DNA of 64,000 bases. Origin: Nitrospirota bacterium (lineage in GTDB: Bacteria > Nitrospirota > JACRHL01). Location of the stretch: assembly GCA_016212085.1 (NCBI GenBank), contig JACRHL010000014.1, positions 1 through 64,000 of the forward strand. The letters are read 5' to 3'. Numbering within the stretch: position 1 is the first letter of the stretch; every line of letters starts with the position of its first letter. A program made the translations under genes and the position numbers. The notes beneath the pieces are model-generated. The model saw only the letters and a list, made by a program, of their open reading frames with translations. It did not search any database and was not told the origin of the DNA. Shown here piece by piece: positions 34,173 to 44,669 of this stretch.

Positions 34173-34244
34173 GGGGCGTCCTTGGAGCTCCCGGCCGGGC
34201 GAAAGACGTCGCTGGCCCGGGCGGCGCGGTGGATAATGGGGGCG

Positions 34245-34691
34245 ATGGTCGGAAAAAAGTATAACACCGGCACCACTTCCCAATGGGAGCGCCATGGCCA
34301 GACGGTGGCCGTGGCCATCGCCGTCCTTGCCGTCGGCGGCCGGGTGCTGGTCACCCGCCGGGCGCCGGGCGCGCACCTGGGGGGGCTGTGGGAGTTCCCC
34401 GGCGGCAAGCTGGAGTCCGGCGAGGCGCCGCAAGCCGCCCTGGTCCGCGAGCTTCGCGAGGAACTGGGCATCGGCTGCCGGGTGCTGGCGCGCTGGCGGC
34501 CGCTGCGCCACCGTTACGGGGAGCGCCGGGTGGTGCTGTATCCGTTCCTGTGCGTTCCCGTGGGCGGCCGGCCGCGTCCCCTCGCAGCCACCCGGATGCG
34601 CTGGGTGGCCGCCGGCGCGCTGGGCGGCCTGCGGTTCCCCGCCGCGAGCCGCCCCCTGCTGCGGCGGCTCGCGGCACGGCGGCTCGAATAA
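34245..34691 (+). CDS. mutT: MutT-type Nudix hydrolase
   Basis: A 148-residue Nudix protein. The box G-x5-E-x7-REUxEExGU is perfect: G KLESG E APQAALV RELREELGI. WEFPGGKL just before it and the C-terminal RWVAAGAL match MutT, which removes 8-oxo-dGTP. The start is uncertain between ATG 34236 and ATG 34245. It precedes mreB by 170 bp, which include a short GC-rich hairpin near 34780-34800 but no clear promoter. Confidence 0.85.
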   Translation: MVGKKYNTGTTSQWERHGQTVAVAIAVLAVGGRVLVTRRAPGAHLGGLWEFPGGKLESGEAPQAALVRELREELGIGCRVLARWRPLRHRYGERRVVLYPFLCVPVGGRPRPLAATRMRWVAAGALGGLRFPAASRPLLRRLAARRLE

Positions 34692-34768
34692 ATTGCCCCC
34701 GGCTCACGGAAAGACGCTTGCCGACATCGTTAAGGCAGTACGGGGCATCCCCTTTTCTGGTAACATGA

Positions 34769-35908
<1,140 letters not shown>

Positions 35909-35916
35909 GTTTTCCC

Positions 35917-36798
35917 ATGGCGCCGCGACGTGGCAATGCCCGCTGGATCGTGGGCGTACTGGCATTGTCCGTCGCCCTGTTCTTCCTCTTCCCGAAGACC
36001 CAGAACCGCCCCCTGTCGCTCATCGAGACGCCGTTCGTGTGGCTGGCCACCACCATCACCGGCGCGGTGGAGCGCATGGGCACGGCGGCGGGCGATTTCT
36101 GGACAAACTACGTGGACCTGCACGACGCGCGGATCGAGGCGCGTGCCCTGGCCGCCGAACGCGACCAGCTTCTGGCCCGCCTGGCGGAGCGGGACGAGGC
36201 CATGCGCGAGACGGAGCGCCTGCGGACCCTGTTGGTGCTTCAGCGCGAGTCGTCCCTGCGCACCGTCAGCGCCCGCGTGGTGGGGGGGGACGTGTCGCGC
36301 TGGTTCCGGTCGTTCCAGATCGACAAGGGCAGCCGCGACGGCGTCAAGGCGGGCGACGGCGTCATCGCCCCGCTGGGCGTCGTGGGGCGGGTGGTCATGG
36401 TCACCCGCACCACCGCCCAGGTGCTGGGGGTGAACAACCGCGGTTGCATCATCCCCGCGCGCCTTCACGACAGCCGCCTCGCGGGCATTCTGCAGGGCGG
36501 GCCCCGCCCGGCCAGCCTGCCAGAGGCGACGGCCCGGATTCCCCTGATCCCGGCCAACCTGGCCGAACTCAAGTACATTCCGCGCAGCGCCAACGTGAAT
36601 GTGGGGGACCGGGTGGTGACCTCGGGCCTGGAGGGGCATTTTCCCCCCGGCATTCCCGTCGGCACCGTGGCCGGCGTCGTGCGCGAGCGGTCGGAGATGT
36701 TCGCCAAGGTCTACGTGACCCCGGAGGTCTCGTTCGCCACGCTGGAGGAGGTGCTGGTCGTGGTGGGGCCGGGCCCGGCGGCGGAGGGGGGCGGGTGA
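35917..36798 (+). CDS. mreC: Rod shape-determining protein MreC
   Basis: A 293-residue bitopic protein. A short cytoplasmic start and one membrane helix (about residues 8-27) are followed by a coiled coil (about 65-110) and the periplasmic beta domains (ARVVGGDVSRWFRSFQIDKG, GVVGRVVMVTRTTAQVL). It bridges MreB to PBP2. Eight bases separate it from mreB; its stop overlaps the mreD start (GTGA). Confidence 0.94.
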   Translation: MAPRRGNARWIVGVLALSVALFFLFPKTQNRPLSLIETPFVWLATTITGAVERMGTAAGDFWTNYVDLHDARIEARALAAERDQLLARLAERDEAMRETERLRTLLVLQRESSLRTVSARVVGGDVSRWFRSFQIDKGSRDGVKAGDGVIAPLGVVGRVVMVTRTTAQVLGVNNRGCIIPARLHDSRLAGILQGGPRPASLPEATARIPLIPANLAELKYIPRSANVNVGDRVVTSGLEGHFPPGIPVGTVAGVVRERSEMFAKVYVTPEVSFATLEEVLVVVGPGPAAEGGG

Positions 36799-37295
36799 AC
36801 GCCACCAGGCCCTGGGTGATCCTGGCCGGGCTGGCCGTCGTGCTCATTCCGCTTCAGGTGTACCTGCTGCCGATGCTGCTCCCGGAGCGCTGGGTGCCCG
36901 ACCTGGGCATCCTGGCGGTGCTCTGGTGCGGCCTGTTCTTTGGCGAGGGCGTGGGGGTGGTGGCCGGGCTGCTGCTGGGGTTGCTGTACGACCGCTTCAC
37001 GGCGGGGGTGGTGGGGCAACACATCTTTGTGTTGCCGTGCGTGGGCGTGGGCGCGGCCGTGGCCTGGCGCCTGGTATCGCGCAAGGGCCCGGCCGCCCGC
37101 ATGGTGGTGGTCGCGCTGTTCGTGGTGATCGGCGAACTGGGGGCGGCGGCGCTGTTCGCCCTGTCGGACGCGATCCTGCTGGACGGCTGGAGCGTCATCC
37201 ACCGCCTGTTGCCGGGAATCACCGCCGACGTGCTGTTCGGGGCCGCCCTGTTCGGCCTGGCGGACCTGGCCGCGGCGCGGCGCGGGGTGCCATGA
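36795..37295 (+). CDS. mreD: Rod shape-determining protein MreD
   Basis: A 166-residue membrane protein with about five hydrophobic spans, starting at GTG 36795 inside the mreC stop. PDLGILAVLWCGLFFGEG and GLLLGLLYDRFTAG match the MreD family. It is part of the elongasome and probably regulates MreC. Its stop overlaps the mrdA ATG, so all five cell-shape genes are translationally linked or nearly so. Confidence 0.92.
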   Translation: MNATRPWVILAGLAVVLIPLQVYLLPMLLPERWVPDLGILAVLWCGLFFGEGVGVVAGLLLGLLYDRFTAGVVGQHIFVLPCVGVGAAVAWRLVSRKGPAARMVVVALFVVIGELGAAALFALSDAILLDGWSVIHRLLPGITADVLFGAALFGLADLAAARRGVP

Positions 37296-39172
37296 ACCCC
37301 GTTGATCGCGAGGCCATGGCCTGGGCGCTGCGGCGACGGCTGGGCGTGGCCCTGGCGGTCATGCTGACGGTGCTGCTGCTGCTGCTCTTGCGCAGCTGGT
37401 ACCTGCAGGTGCTGAACCACGAGCACTACGAGGCCCTGGCCAGGAACAACCGCGCGCGCGTGGTGGTTCAGAAGCCCGAGCGCGGCGCCATCTATGACCG
37501 CTATGGCCGGCTGCTGGTAACCAACACGCCGTCGTTCGCCCTGGCCCTGGTGCTGGACGACGTGCCGGACCTGGACGCCACCGTCGCCACCGTGGCCGCG
37601 CTGCTCGACCTGGACCCGAAGCCGATGCTGGCACGTGCCAGGCGCGAGCGCCGGAACGTTCCCTATCTGCCGGTGACCATCCGCGAGAACCTCACCCTGC
37701 GCGAGGTGAGCCTGATCGAGTGGGCCCACGTGGCGGGCGTGGCGGTGATCGGCGAGGCCAAGCGCCACTACGTGTTCGGTCAGTCCGCCAGCCACCTGCT
37801 GGGATACGTGGGCGAGATCACCGAGGCGCAGCTGGCCGATCCGCGCTTCGCCGGGGTGCTGCCCGGCACCAACGTCGGCCAGTATGGCGCCGAGGCCCGT
37901 TACGACGAGTCCCTGCGCGGGGTTCCCGGCGGGCGCAACCTGGAGGTGGACGCCAAGGGCTTCGAGGTGCGCGAGCTGGCGCGCACGCCGCCCATCGCCG
38001 GCGAGGATCTGTACCTCACCATCGACCTGGACGTGCAGCAGGCGGCGGAGGCCGCCCTCGCCGGCCGCGCCGGATCGGTGGTGGCGCTGGACCCGCGCAA
38101 TGGCCGCGTCATCGCCCTGGTGAGTTCTCCGGCGCTGGACCCGGAGGAGGTGTCGCGCGGGGTGACGTCGGAACGCTGGAAGGCCATCAGCACCGATCCC
38201 GGTCGGCCGCTCATCAACCGCGCGGTACAGGGGGTGTATCCGCCCGGCAGCATCTTCAAGATTCCCGTGGCGGCGGCACTCCTCGAGACCCTCGGCTACC
38301 AGGAGGGTTTCTACTGTTCCGGCGAGCACCCCTTCAAGGGTCGCATCTACCGCGACTGGAAGGAGGAGGGGCACGGCCACATCAACCTGCACGACGCCAT
38401 CGTGCAGAGTTGCGACGTCTTTTTTTACACCTATGGCCGTCGCCTCGGCATCGACACCATCGCCGACTACGCCGGCCGCTTCGGGTTTGGCCGGCCCACG
38501 GGCATCGACCTGCCGGGCGAGCGGGCCGGCCTGCTGCCGTCCAGCGCCTGGAAAAAGAAGGCGCGCGGTGAGGTGTGGTACCCGGGCGAAACCCTGTCCG
38601 CCGCCATCGGCCAGGGCTACGTGAGCGCCACGCCGGTGCAGGTGGCGGCGTTCATGGCCGCCGTCGGCACCAAGGGGACGCGCTTCGCCCCCGGCATCCG
38701 CCTGGGGGATTGGAGCAAGCAGGACGGGCGGTTTCACCTGGACGCGCCGCGGCCGCTGCCCGGCGTGCCGCTGTCCGCCGCCACCTACGGCATCCTGAAC
38801 GACGCCCTCAAGGGGGTGGTGCACGAGGCGAAGGGCACGGGCCATGCCGCCCAATCGCCGATGGCGGTGGTGGCGGGCAAGACCGGTACCGCCCAGGTGG
38901 TTGCCATCGCGGCGGGCGTGGACCGCAAGAAGATGGACACCGCCCCCCCGCACCTGCGCGACCATGCCTGGTTCGCCGCCTATGCCCCGGCCGACGCCCC
39001 CACCATCGCGGTGGCGGTGCTGGTGGAGCACGGCGGCCACGGCGGTGGCGTGGCCGGCCCGGTGGCGCGCCAGGTCATCGAGGCGTATTTGAAGAACGCG
39101 GAGCGGAACGTGTCCGACGATGCCCTGGTCGCGACCCTGAACAAGCAGCATCAAGCCGGCGGGGAGATGTGA
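37292..39172 (+). CDS. mrdA: Penicillin-binding protein 2 (elongation transpeptidase)
   Basis: A 626-residue class B PBP. One membrane helix (about 17-37), then the pedestal domain, then the transpeptidase with S320 in PGSIFKIP, SCD at 373-375 and KTG at 530-532; all three catalytic motifs are intact. It cross-links new peptidoglycan during lateral wall growth, partnered by RodA, whose gene follows with a TGATG overlap. Confidence 0.96.
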   Translation: MNPVDREAMAWALRRRLGVALAVMLTVLLLLLLRSWYLQVLNHEHYEALARNNRARVVVQKPERGAIYDRYGRLLVTNTPSFALALVLDDVPDLDATVATVAALLDLDPKPMLARARRERRNVPYLPVTIRENLTLREVSLIEWAHVAGVAVIGEAKRHYVFGQSASHLLGYVGEITEAQLADPRFAGVLPGTNVGQYGAEARYDESLRGVPGGRNLEVDAKGFEVRELARTPPIAGEDLYLTIDLDVQQAAEAALAGRAGSVVALDPRNGRVIALVSSPALDPEEVSRGVTSERWKAISTDPGRPLINRAVQGVYPPGSIFKIPVAAALLETLGYQEGFYCSGEHPFKGRIYRDWKEEGHGHINLHDAIVQSCDVFFYTYGRRLGIDTIADYAGRFGFGRPTGIDLPGERAGLLPSSAWKKKARGEVWYPGETLSAAIGQGYVSATPVQVAAFMAAVGTKGTRFAPGIRLGDWSKQDGRFHLDAPRPLPGVPLSAATYGILNDALKGVVHEAKGTGHAAQSPMAVVAGKTGTAQVVAIAAGVDRKKMDTAPPHLRDHAWFAAYAPADAPTIAVAVLVEHGGHGGGVAGPVARQVIEAYLKNAERNVSDDALVATLNKQHQAGGEM

Positions 39173-40296
39173 TGTTTACCGTCGACCGGCGCGTGCTGGA
39201 ACACATGGACTGGCGCCTGGTGGCGTTGGTCCTGGCCATCCTGGCATTGGGGGTGACCACCATCTATTCGGTCACGCCCCAGTGGTCGCGCGGGGGCACG
39301 CCGTTGTTCCTGAAGCAGTGTTCCTGGGCGGTGGTGGGGGTGGTCGCGTTCGTCGTCTTCTCGGCGTTTGATTACCAGCGGCTGCTGGGCTATGCCCATT
39401 ACTTCTACTGGGCCACCCTGGCCCTGCTGGTGCTGGTGGAGTCGCTCGGCCGTGTCGGCATGGGTGCCCAGCGCTGGGTGGATGTGGGCGGCGTCTCGTT
39501 GCAGCCGTCGGAGCTGGCCAAGCTCAGCGTGACCCTGATGCTGGCCCGGTATTTCCCGGAGCGCATCACGGCCGCCGGCTTCCGTTTCCGCGACCTGCTG
39601 GTGCCGGGGATTTACGTGCTGCTGCCGTTCGGGCTCATCCTGCGCCAGCCGGACCTGGGTTCGGCGCTGCTGGTGGTGTTCGTGTTCGGCGTCATCCTGC
39701 TCATCGTCGGCCTGCGCCGCCGCTCGCTGGTCTGGGCGGCGCTGCTTACCGGGATGGGGCTGCCGTTCCTGTGGGAGTTCTTCTGGAATTCCCTGCGCGA
39801 GTACCAGCGCAACCGGTTGCTGACCTTCCTCAATCCGGGCGCCGACCCATTGGGCAGCGGCTACCACGTGATGCAGTCGAAAATCGCCATCGGCGCCGGC
39901 GGCCTGGCGGGCCAGGGGTTCCAGCAGGGCACCCAGAGCCAGCTCAAGTTCCTGCCCGAGGGGCATACGGATTTCATCTTCTCCGTGTTCGCCGAGCAGT
40001 GGGGCTTTTTGGGGGTGACCGTGCTGCTGCTGTTGTTCGCCGGGTTGATCGCGTGCGGCATGGATATCGCCATGAAGGCGAAGGACCTGCCGGGGATGCT
40101 CGTTGCCGCTGGTGTCACTTGCATGTTAACGTTCCCTATTTTCATCAATCTCGGGATGACGCTGGGGGTCGCCCCGGTGGTTGGGGTGCCGTTGCCGTTG
40201 ATGAGCTATGGCGGCACGGCGCTGGTTACCACCATGGCCGCCCTGGGCATTCTGGCGAACGTGCACGTCCAGCGTCACCTGAGTTTGTACCGTTAG
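39172..40296 (+). CDS. rodA: Peptidoglycan glycosyltransferase RodA
   Basis: A 374-residue SEDS-family polymerase with about ten membrane spans. Conserved blocks include GAQRWVDVGGVSLQPSELAKL, RQPDLGSALLV, FLPEGHTDFIFSVFAEQWGF and PLPLMSYGGTAL. It polymerises lipid II for the elongasome together with PBP2. It begins on the last base of the mrdA stop. Confidence 0.96.
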   Translation: MFTVDRRVLEHMDWRLVALVLAILALGVTTIYSVTPQWSRGGTPLFLKQCSWAVVGVVAFVVFSAFDYQRLLGYAHYFYWATLALLVLVESLGRVGMGAQRWVDVGGVSLQPSELAKLSVTLMLARYFPERITAAGFRFRDLLVPGIYVLLPFGLILRQPDLGSALLVVFVFGVILLIVGLRRRSLVWAALLTGMGLPFLWEFFWNSLREYQRNRLLTFLNPGADPLGSGYHVMQSKIAIGAGGLAGQGFQQGTQSQLKFLPEGHTDFIFSVFAEQWGFLGVTVLLLLFAGLIACGMDIAMKAKDLPGMLVAAGVTCMLTFPIFINLGMTLGVAPVVGVPLPLMSYGGTALVTTMAALGILANVHVQRHLSLYR

Positions 40297-40321
40297 GAAA
40301 CGCACCGCCAATCCGGGCCGC

Positions 40322-43084
40322 ATGGCAGCACACCGCTTCACAGGACCTCTCCTGCCGCCCCGCGACGGCCGCGCCCCCGTGCCCGATTTCGGTGCCGCCG
40401 ACCTGCTGGCCGGCGTGTCGCACCCGTCGCGCTACATCGGCGGCGAGAGCAACGCCACCCGCAAGGACTGGCGCGGGGTGGCGGTGCGCGCCTGCCTGGC
40501 GTTCCCGGACAGCTACGAGATCGGCATCTCCAACATGGGGTTGCAGGTCCTCTACCGCATCATCAACAACCGCGACGACGCCCTGGCGGAGCGCGCCTAC
40601 GCCCCCTGGCCCGACTACGAGAAGGCCCTGCGCCGCCACGGCCGGCCCCTGGCCAGCCTGGAAAGCCGCACCCCGCTGGGGATGTTCGACATGCTCGGCA
40701 TCGCCCTGCCCTACGAGCTGACCTATACCAACATCCTGGCCATCCTCGACCTGGCGGGCATTCCGCTGGAGGCGGACCGGCGCGCCGACCACCACCCCCT
40801 GGTGATCGGCGGCGGCGCGGGCGTCTACAACCCGGAGCCGGTGGCGGAATTCTTCGACGCCTTCGTGATCGGCGACGGCGAGGAGGTGATCCACGAGGTG
40901 CTGGACCAGGTCAAGGCCGCCAAGGCCCACGGCACCCCCCGTGCCCAGCGGCTGGCGGCCCTGGCGCGGATTCCGGGGGTGTACGTGCCGTCCCTGTACG
41001 CCGTGCATCATCACGCGGACGGGCGGGTGGCGGAGATCGTCAACCGCCACCCGGCGCCGCCCACGGTGCTGCGGCGCGTGGTGGCCGACCTGGACGGCGC
41101 CGACTACCCCACCGACCCCATCCTGCCCATCGGCCGCGCCGTGTTCGACCGGGTGAACGTGGAGGTCACCCGCGGCTGTACCCACGGCTGCCGCTTCTGC
41201 CAGGCGGGCTACACCTACCGTCCGGTGCGCGAGCGCTCGCCGGAGCGGGTCAAGGAACTGGTGCTCCACTCGCTGCGCAACACCGGGCTCGACGCGGTGA
41301 CCCTGTCGTCCCTGTCCACCGGCGACTACCTGTGCCTGTACCCGCTCATGAAGGAGTTGGTGGACGCCACCATCGACCGCAAGATCTCCTTCTCGCTGCC
41401 GTCCCTGCGCATCGGCACCCTGACCCCCGCCGTGGTGCGGCAGATCAAGCGGGTGACCAAGACCGGCTTCACCATGGCCCCGGAGGCGGGCAGCGAGCGC
41501 CTGCGCCGGGTGATCAACAAGCCCATCTCCGAGCCGGACCTGCTGAAGGCGGTGGAGAACGTGTTCCGCGAGGGCTGGCCGGAGATCAAGTTCTACTTCA
41601 TGTACGGCCTGCCCACGGAAACCCTGGAGGATCTGGACGGCATCGCCCGCCTGGCGGAGGCGGCGGTGAAGATCGGCCGCACCGTGGGCGGCCGGCCGCG
41701 CGGTGTGAAGGTGAGCACCTCCAATTACGTGCCCAAGCCCATGACGCCGTTCCAGTGGGTGGGGCAGATGCCCATGGCCGAGCTGGATCGCCGCCGCCGC
41801 TATCTGCTGGCCGCCCTGAAGCCCCTGCGCATGGCGCGCTTCACCTGGAAGGACGAGCGCGTGTCGCGCCTGGAGGCGGTGTTCTCGCGCGGGGACCGGC
41901 GCCTGGGGCGGGCGGTGCGGCTGGCCTTCGAGCGCGGCCTGCGCATGGACGCCTGGGAGGAGATGGTCGATACGGCGGCGTGGGACCGGGTGTTCGCCGA
42001 CTGCGGCCTGGACCCGGCCTTCTACGCGGAGCGCGACATCCCGCTGGACGAGGTGCTGCCGTGGGACATGCTCGACTGCGGCACCAGCAAGGCCTACTTT
42101 GCCGCCGACCATGCCCGCGCCCTGCGCGAGCGCATCATCAAGGATTGCCGCTACGGCCTGTGCGGCGACTGCGGGGTGTGCACCGACACCGCCTCCGGCC
42201 CCCTGGTGGTGCCCCGCGTCTACGTGCCCGAGGGCGGCCGCGCGGGGGAGTTCGACCTGCCGCTGGCGGACGACATCGCCGACCACCCGCTGGTCCCGGA
42301 GATCACCCTGCGGCCGGACGCGGCGCCCCCCCAGCCGGCGCCCGTGGGGCGCTTCCTGTACCGGGCGCAGTGGACCAAGCTGGGCGACTTCGCCTTCTTG
42401 TCGCACCTGGAGATGCTGGCCCTGTTCACCCGCGCCTTCCGCCAGGCGGACCTGCCGCTGGCGTTGAGCGAGGGCTTCCACCCGCGCCCGCGCCTGTCGT
42501 TCGGCCCGGCGCTGGCGCTGGGGGTGGAAAGCCTGTTCGAGGTGATGGACGTGATCCTCACCCGCCCGGTGGCACCCGAGACCATCCACGGCCGCCTCAA
42601 CGAGGGGCTGCCCGAGGGGGTGGTGGTGACCGGCGTGGTGCCGCTCGCCGCGGGGGACCGGGGGCTGGACCTGAACGGTTTGGGCTACGCCTATGAGCTG
42701 CGCTGGCGCGACGGCCTGCCGGCCGACCTGGCGGAGCGGGTGGACGGGGCCCTGGCCCGGGCCACCCTGCCCATCGACCGGGCCGACAAGAAGGGGCGCC
42801 CGAAACCCATGGACCTGCGCCCGCTGCTGCGCGAAATGACCATCCGCGGCGACCACCTGTACCTTTTCCTGGCCTCCGACGGGGCCCGCTCCGCGCGCAT
42901 CCCCGAGGTGCTGGAGGCGGCGCTGGGCCTTCCGTCCCGGAACCTGGGCGACATCCACATCCGCCGCGTCGGCATTCTGTTTGCCGACGGCGGCCACTAC
43001 CATTCGCTGATGGACCCGGCCCGCCGGGACCCCTATCGGCCCCTAGCTTGCGAGTCACACACCACGTGTCTACAGAAATCCTGA
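40322..43084 (+). CDS. B12-binding/radical SAM protein fused to a DUF2344 domain (TIGR03960-like)
   Basis: A 920-residue protein. An N-terminal cobalamin-binding-like region (about 45-200, with VIGGGAGVYNPEPVAEF) precedes a radical SAM domain whose cluster ligands are in RGCTHGCRFCQAGYTYR (CxxxCxxC, about residue 285). A smaller cysteine set (CRYGLCGDCGVC) lies near residue 610. The C-terminal 240 residues form the DUF2344 domain (GDFAFLSHLEMLALFTRAFR). Homologues commonly sit next to rng and rod genes, but their reaction is unknown. It is 25 bp after rodA and overlaps rng by 19 bp. Confidence 0.88.
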   Translation: MAAHRFTGPLLPPRDGRAPVPDFGAADLLAGVSHPSRYIGGESNATRKDWRGVAVRACLAFPDSYEIGISNMGLQVLYRIINNRDDALAERAYAPWPDYEKALRRHGRPLASLESRTPLGMFDMLGIALPYELTYTNILAILDLAGIPLEADRRADHHPLVIGGGAGVYNPEPVAEFFDAFVIGDGEEVIHEVLDQVKAAKAHGTPRAQRLAALARIPGVYVPSLYAVHHHADGRVAEIVNRHPAPPTVLRRVVADLDGADYPTDPILPIGRAVFDRVNVEVTRGCTHGCRFCQAGYTYRPVRERSPERVKELVLHSLRNTGLDAVTLSSLSTGDYLCLYPLMKELVDATIDRKISFSLPSLRIGTLTPAVVRQIKRVTKTGFTMAPEAGSERLRRVINKPISEPDLLKAVENVFREGWPEIKFYFMYGLPTETLEDLDGIARLAEAAVKIGRTVGGRPRGVKVSTSNYVPKPMTPFQWVGQMPMAELDRRRRYLLAALKPLRMARFTWKDERVSRLEAVFSRGDRRLGRAVRLAFERGLRMDAWEEMVDTAAWDRVFADCGLDPAFYAERDIPLDEVLPWDMLDCGTSKAYFAADHARALRERIIKDCRYGLCGDCGVCTDTASGPLVVPRVYVPEGGRAGEFDLPLADDIADHPLVPEITLRPDAAPPQPAPVGRFLYRAQWTKLGDFAFLSHLEMLALFTRAFRQADLPLALSEGFHPRPRLSFGPALALGVESLFEVMDVILTRPVAPETIHGRLNEGLPEGVVVTGVVPLAAGDRGLDLNGLGYAYELRWRDGLPADLAERVDGALARATLPIDRADKKGRPKPMDLRPLLREMTIRGDHLYLFLASDGARSARIPEVLEAALGLPSRNLGDIHIRRVGILFADGGHYHSLMDPARRDPYRPLACESHTTCLQKS

Positions 43085-44649
43085 TCAACGCCACCCTCGA
43101 GGAGACCCGGGTCGCCATCATGGAGGGCAACCAGGTCCAGCAGATCTTCACCGAGCGCGACAAGGAGCGCGGCCTGGTGGGCAACATTTACAAGGGCAGG
43201 GTGGTGCGCGTGCTGCCCGGCATGCAGGCCGCCTTCGTGGACATCGGCCTGGAAAAATCCGCGTTCCTCTACGTGGGTGACGTGCTCGACCCGGACAAGC
43301 GCTACGAAGACATCCTGGGCGACGACGGCGACGACGGCGGGGAGCGCGGTTCCGACCGGGGTGGCCGGCGCGGCGGCCGGCGCCAGCACCGCCCCATCGA
43401 CTCGCTGCTCAAGGTGGGCGACGACATCATCGTGCAGGTGTCCAAGGAGCCCATCTCCACCAAGGGTCCGCGGGTGACCATGTATGTGTCGCTGCCGGGC
43501 CGCTACCTGGTCTACATGCCCGCCGTCCGCCACGTGGGCATCTCGCGGCGCATCAGCTCGGACCGGGAGCGCAAGCGCCTGCGCGAGATCGTCGAGACCC
43601 TGGCCACCACCAACGGCGGCTACATCGTGCGCACCGTGAGCGCCGGGGTGCTGGAGGAGGAGTTCACCTCCGACATGGCGTTCCTGGAGCTGCTCTGGGC
43701 CAACATCCTCAAGAAGTGGTCGTGCCTCAAGGCGCCGGTGCTGCTGCACATGGACCTGGACCTGACGTTCCGCGCCGTGCGCGACCTGTTCACCCCGGAC
43801 ATCGACCGCATGATCATCGACTCCCGCTCCCACTACGAGCGGGTGATGGAGTTCGTGGAAACCTACCTGCCCAGCGTGGCGGAGCGGGTGTTCCTGTACG
43901 AGGGCGAGGCGCCCCTGTTCGAGTTCTTCAACGTCGAGAGCGAGCTGTCCCGCGCCCTGGGGCGCCGTGTGTGGCTCAAGAGCGGCGGCTACCTGGTGAT
44001 CGACACCGCCGAGGCGCTCACGGTGATCGACGTGAACACCGGCCGCTACGTGGGCAAGACCGGCAGCCTCGAGGACACCATCACCAAGACCAACCTGGAG
44101 GCGGTGAAGGAGATCGCCCACCAGCTGCGCTTCCGCAACATCGGCGGCATCATCATCATCGATTTCATCGACATGGACGAGGCGGGCAACCGCGAGAAGG
44201 TGTTCTCGGCCCTGCAACAGGCCGTGGCCCAGGACAAGGCGCGCATCAACCTGTACAAGATGAGCGAGCTGGGCCTGGTGGAGATGTCGCGCCAGCGCAA
44301 GCGCGAGAACCTCCAGCAGGTACACTGCGAGCCGTGCCGCCATTGTGACGGCCGGGGCTTCACCAAGAGCTCCACCACGGTGGCTTACGAGCTGTTCCGC
44401 GAGGTGCGCCGCAGCGCCGCCAAGTACCCGGAAAAAACCCTGATGCTGTCGGTCCACCCCACCGTGGCCGCCATGATCCAGGAGGAGGAGCGGGTGCACC
44501 TGGAGGCGCTGGAGAACGAGGTGCGCAAGCACCTGGTCCTGAAGAAGGACGCCAACCTGCACCTGGAGAACTTCGCGATCGCGCCGGAGCGCAAGCGGGG
44601 GCGCCGGGCCGAGCGGGGCTCGGCCGGCCAGGCCGGTGCGGCGGTCTAG
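43066..44649 (+). CDS. rng: Ribonuclease G
   Basis: A 527-residue RNase E/G family endonuclease. The start GTG 43066 gives STEILINATLEETRVAI. The S1 domain (about 37-130) contains VGNIYKGRVVRVLPGMQAAFVDIGLEKSAFL and a Gly/Arg/Asp-rich insert near residues 86-107 that makes the protein longer than E. coli RNase G (489). The DNase I-like site has TVIDVNTGRYVG and IIIIDFIDM, and the Zn-link region is CEPCRHCDGRG. It matures 16S rRNA and degrades mRNA. It has no long RNase E C-terminal scaffold. Confidence 0.94.
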   Translation: MSTEILINATLEETRVAIMEGNQVQQIFTERDKERGLVGNIYKGRVVRVLPGMQAAFVDIGLEKSAFLYVGDVLDPDKRYEDILGDDGDDGGERGSDRGGRRGGRRQHRPIDSLLKVGDDIIVQVSKEPISTKGPRVTMYVSLPGRYLVYMPAVRHVGISRRISSDRERKRLREIVETLATTNGGYIVRTVSAGVLEEEFTSDMAFLELLWANILKKWSCLKAPVLLHMDLDLTFRAVRDLFTPDIDRMIIDSRSHYERVMEFVETYLPSVAERVFLYEGEAPLFEFFNVESELSRALGRRVWLKSGGYLVIDTAEALTVIDVNTGRYVGKTGSLEDTITKTNLEAVKEIAHQLRFRNIGGIIIIDFIDMDEAGNREKVFSALQQAVAQDKARINLYKMSELGLVEMSRQRKRENLQQVHCEPCRHCDGRGFTKSSTTVAYELFREVRRSAAKYPEKTLMLSVHPTVAAMIQEEERVHLEALENEVRKHLVLKKDANLHLENFAIAPERKRGRRAERGSAGQAGAAV

Positions 44650-44669
44650 GGCCTGTTGACAGGCCCTAG
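44646..44669. repeat. Palindrome containing both convergent stop codons
   Basis: The 24-bp sequence has perfect 11-bp arms (CTAGGGCCTGT and its complement) around TG. The rng stop (44647-44649) lies in the left arm and the stop of the SurA-like gene (complement of 44666-44668) in the right arm. It probably acts as a compact bidirectional terminator and is one copy of the TAGGGCCTGTTGACA repeat. Confidence 0.75.
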
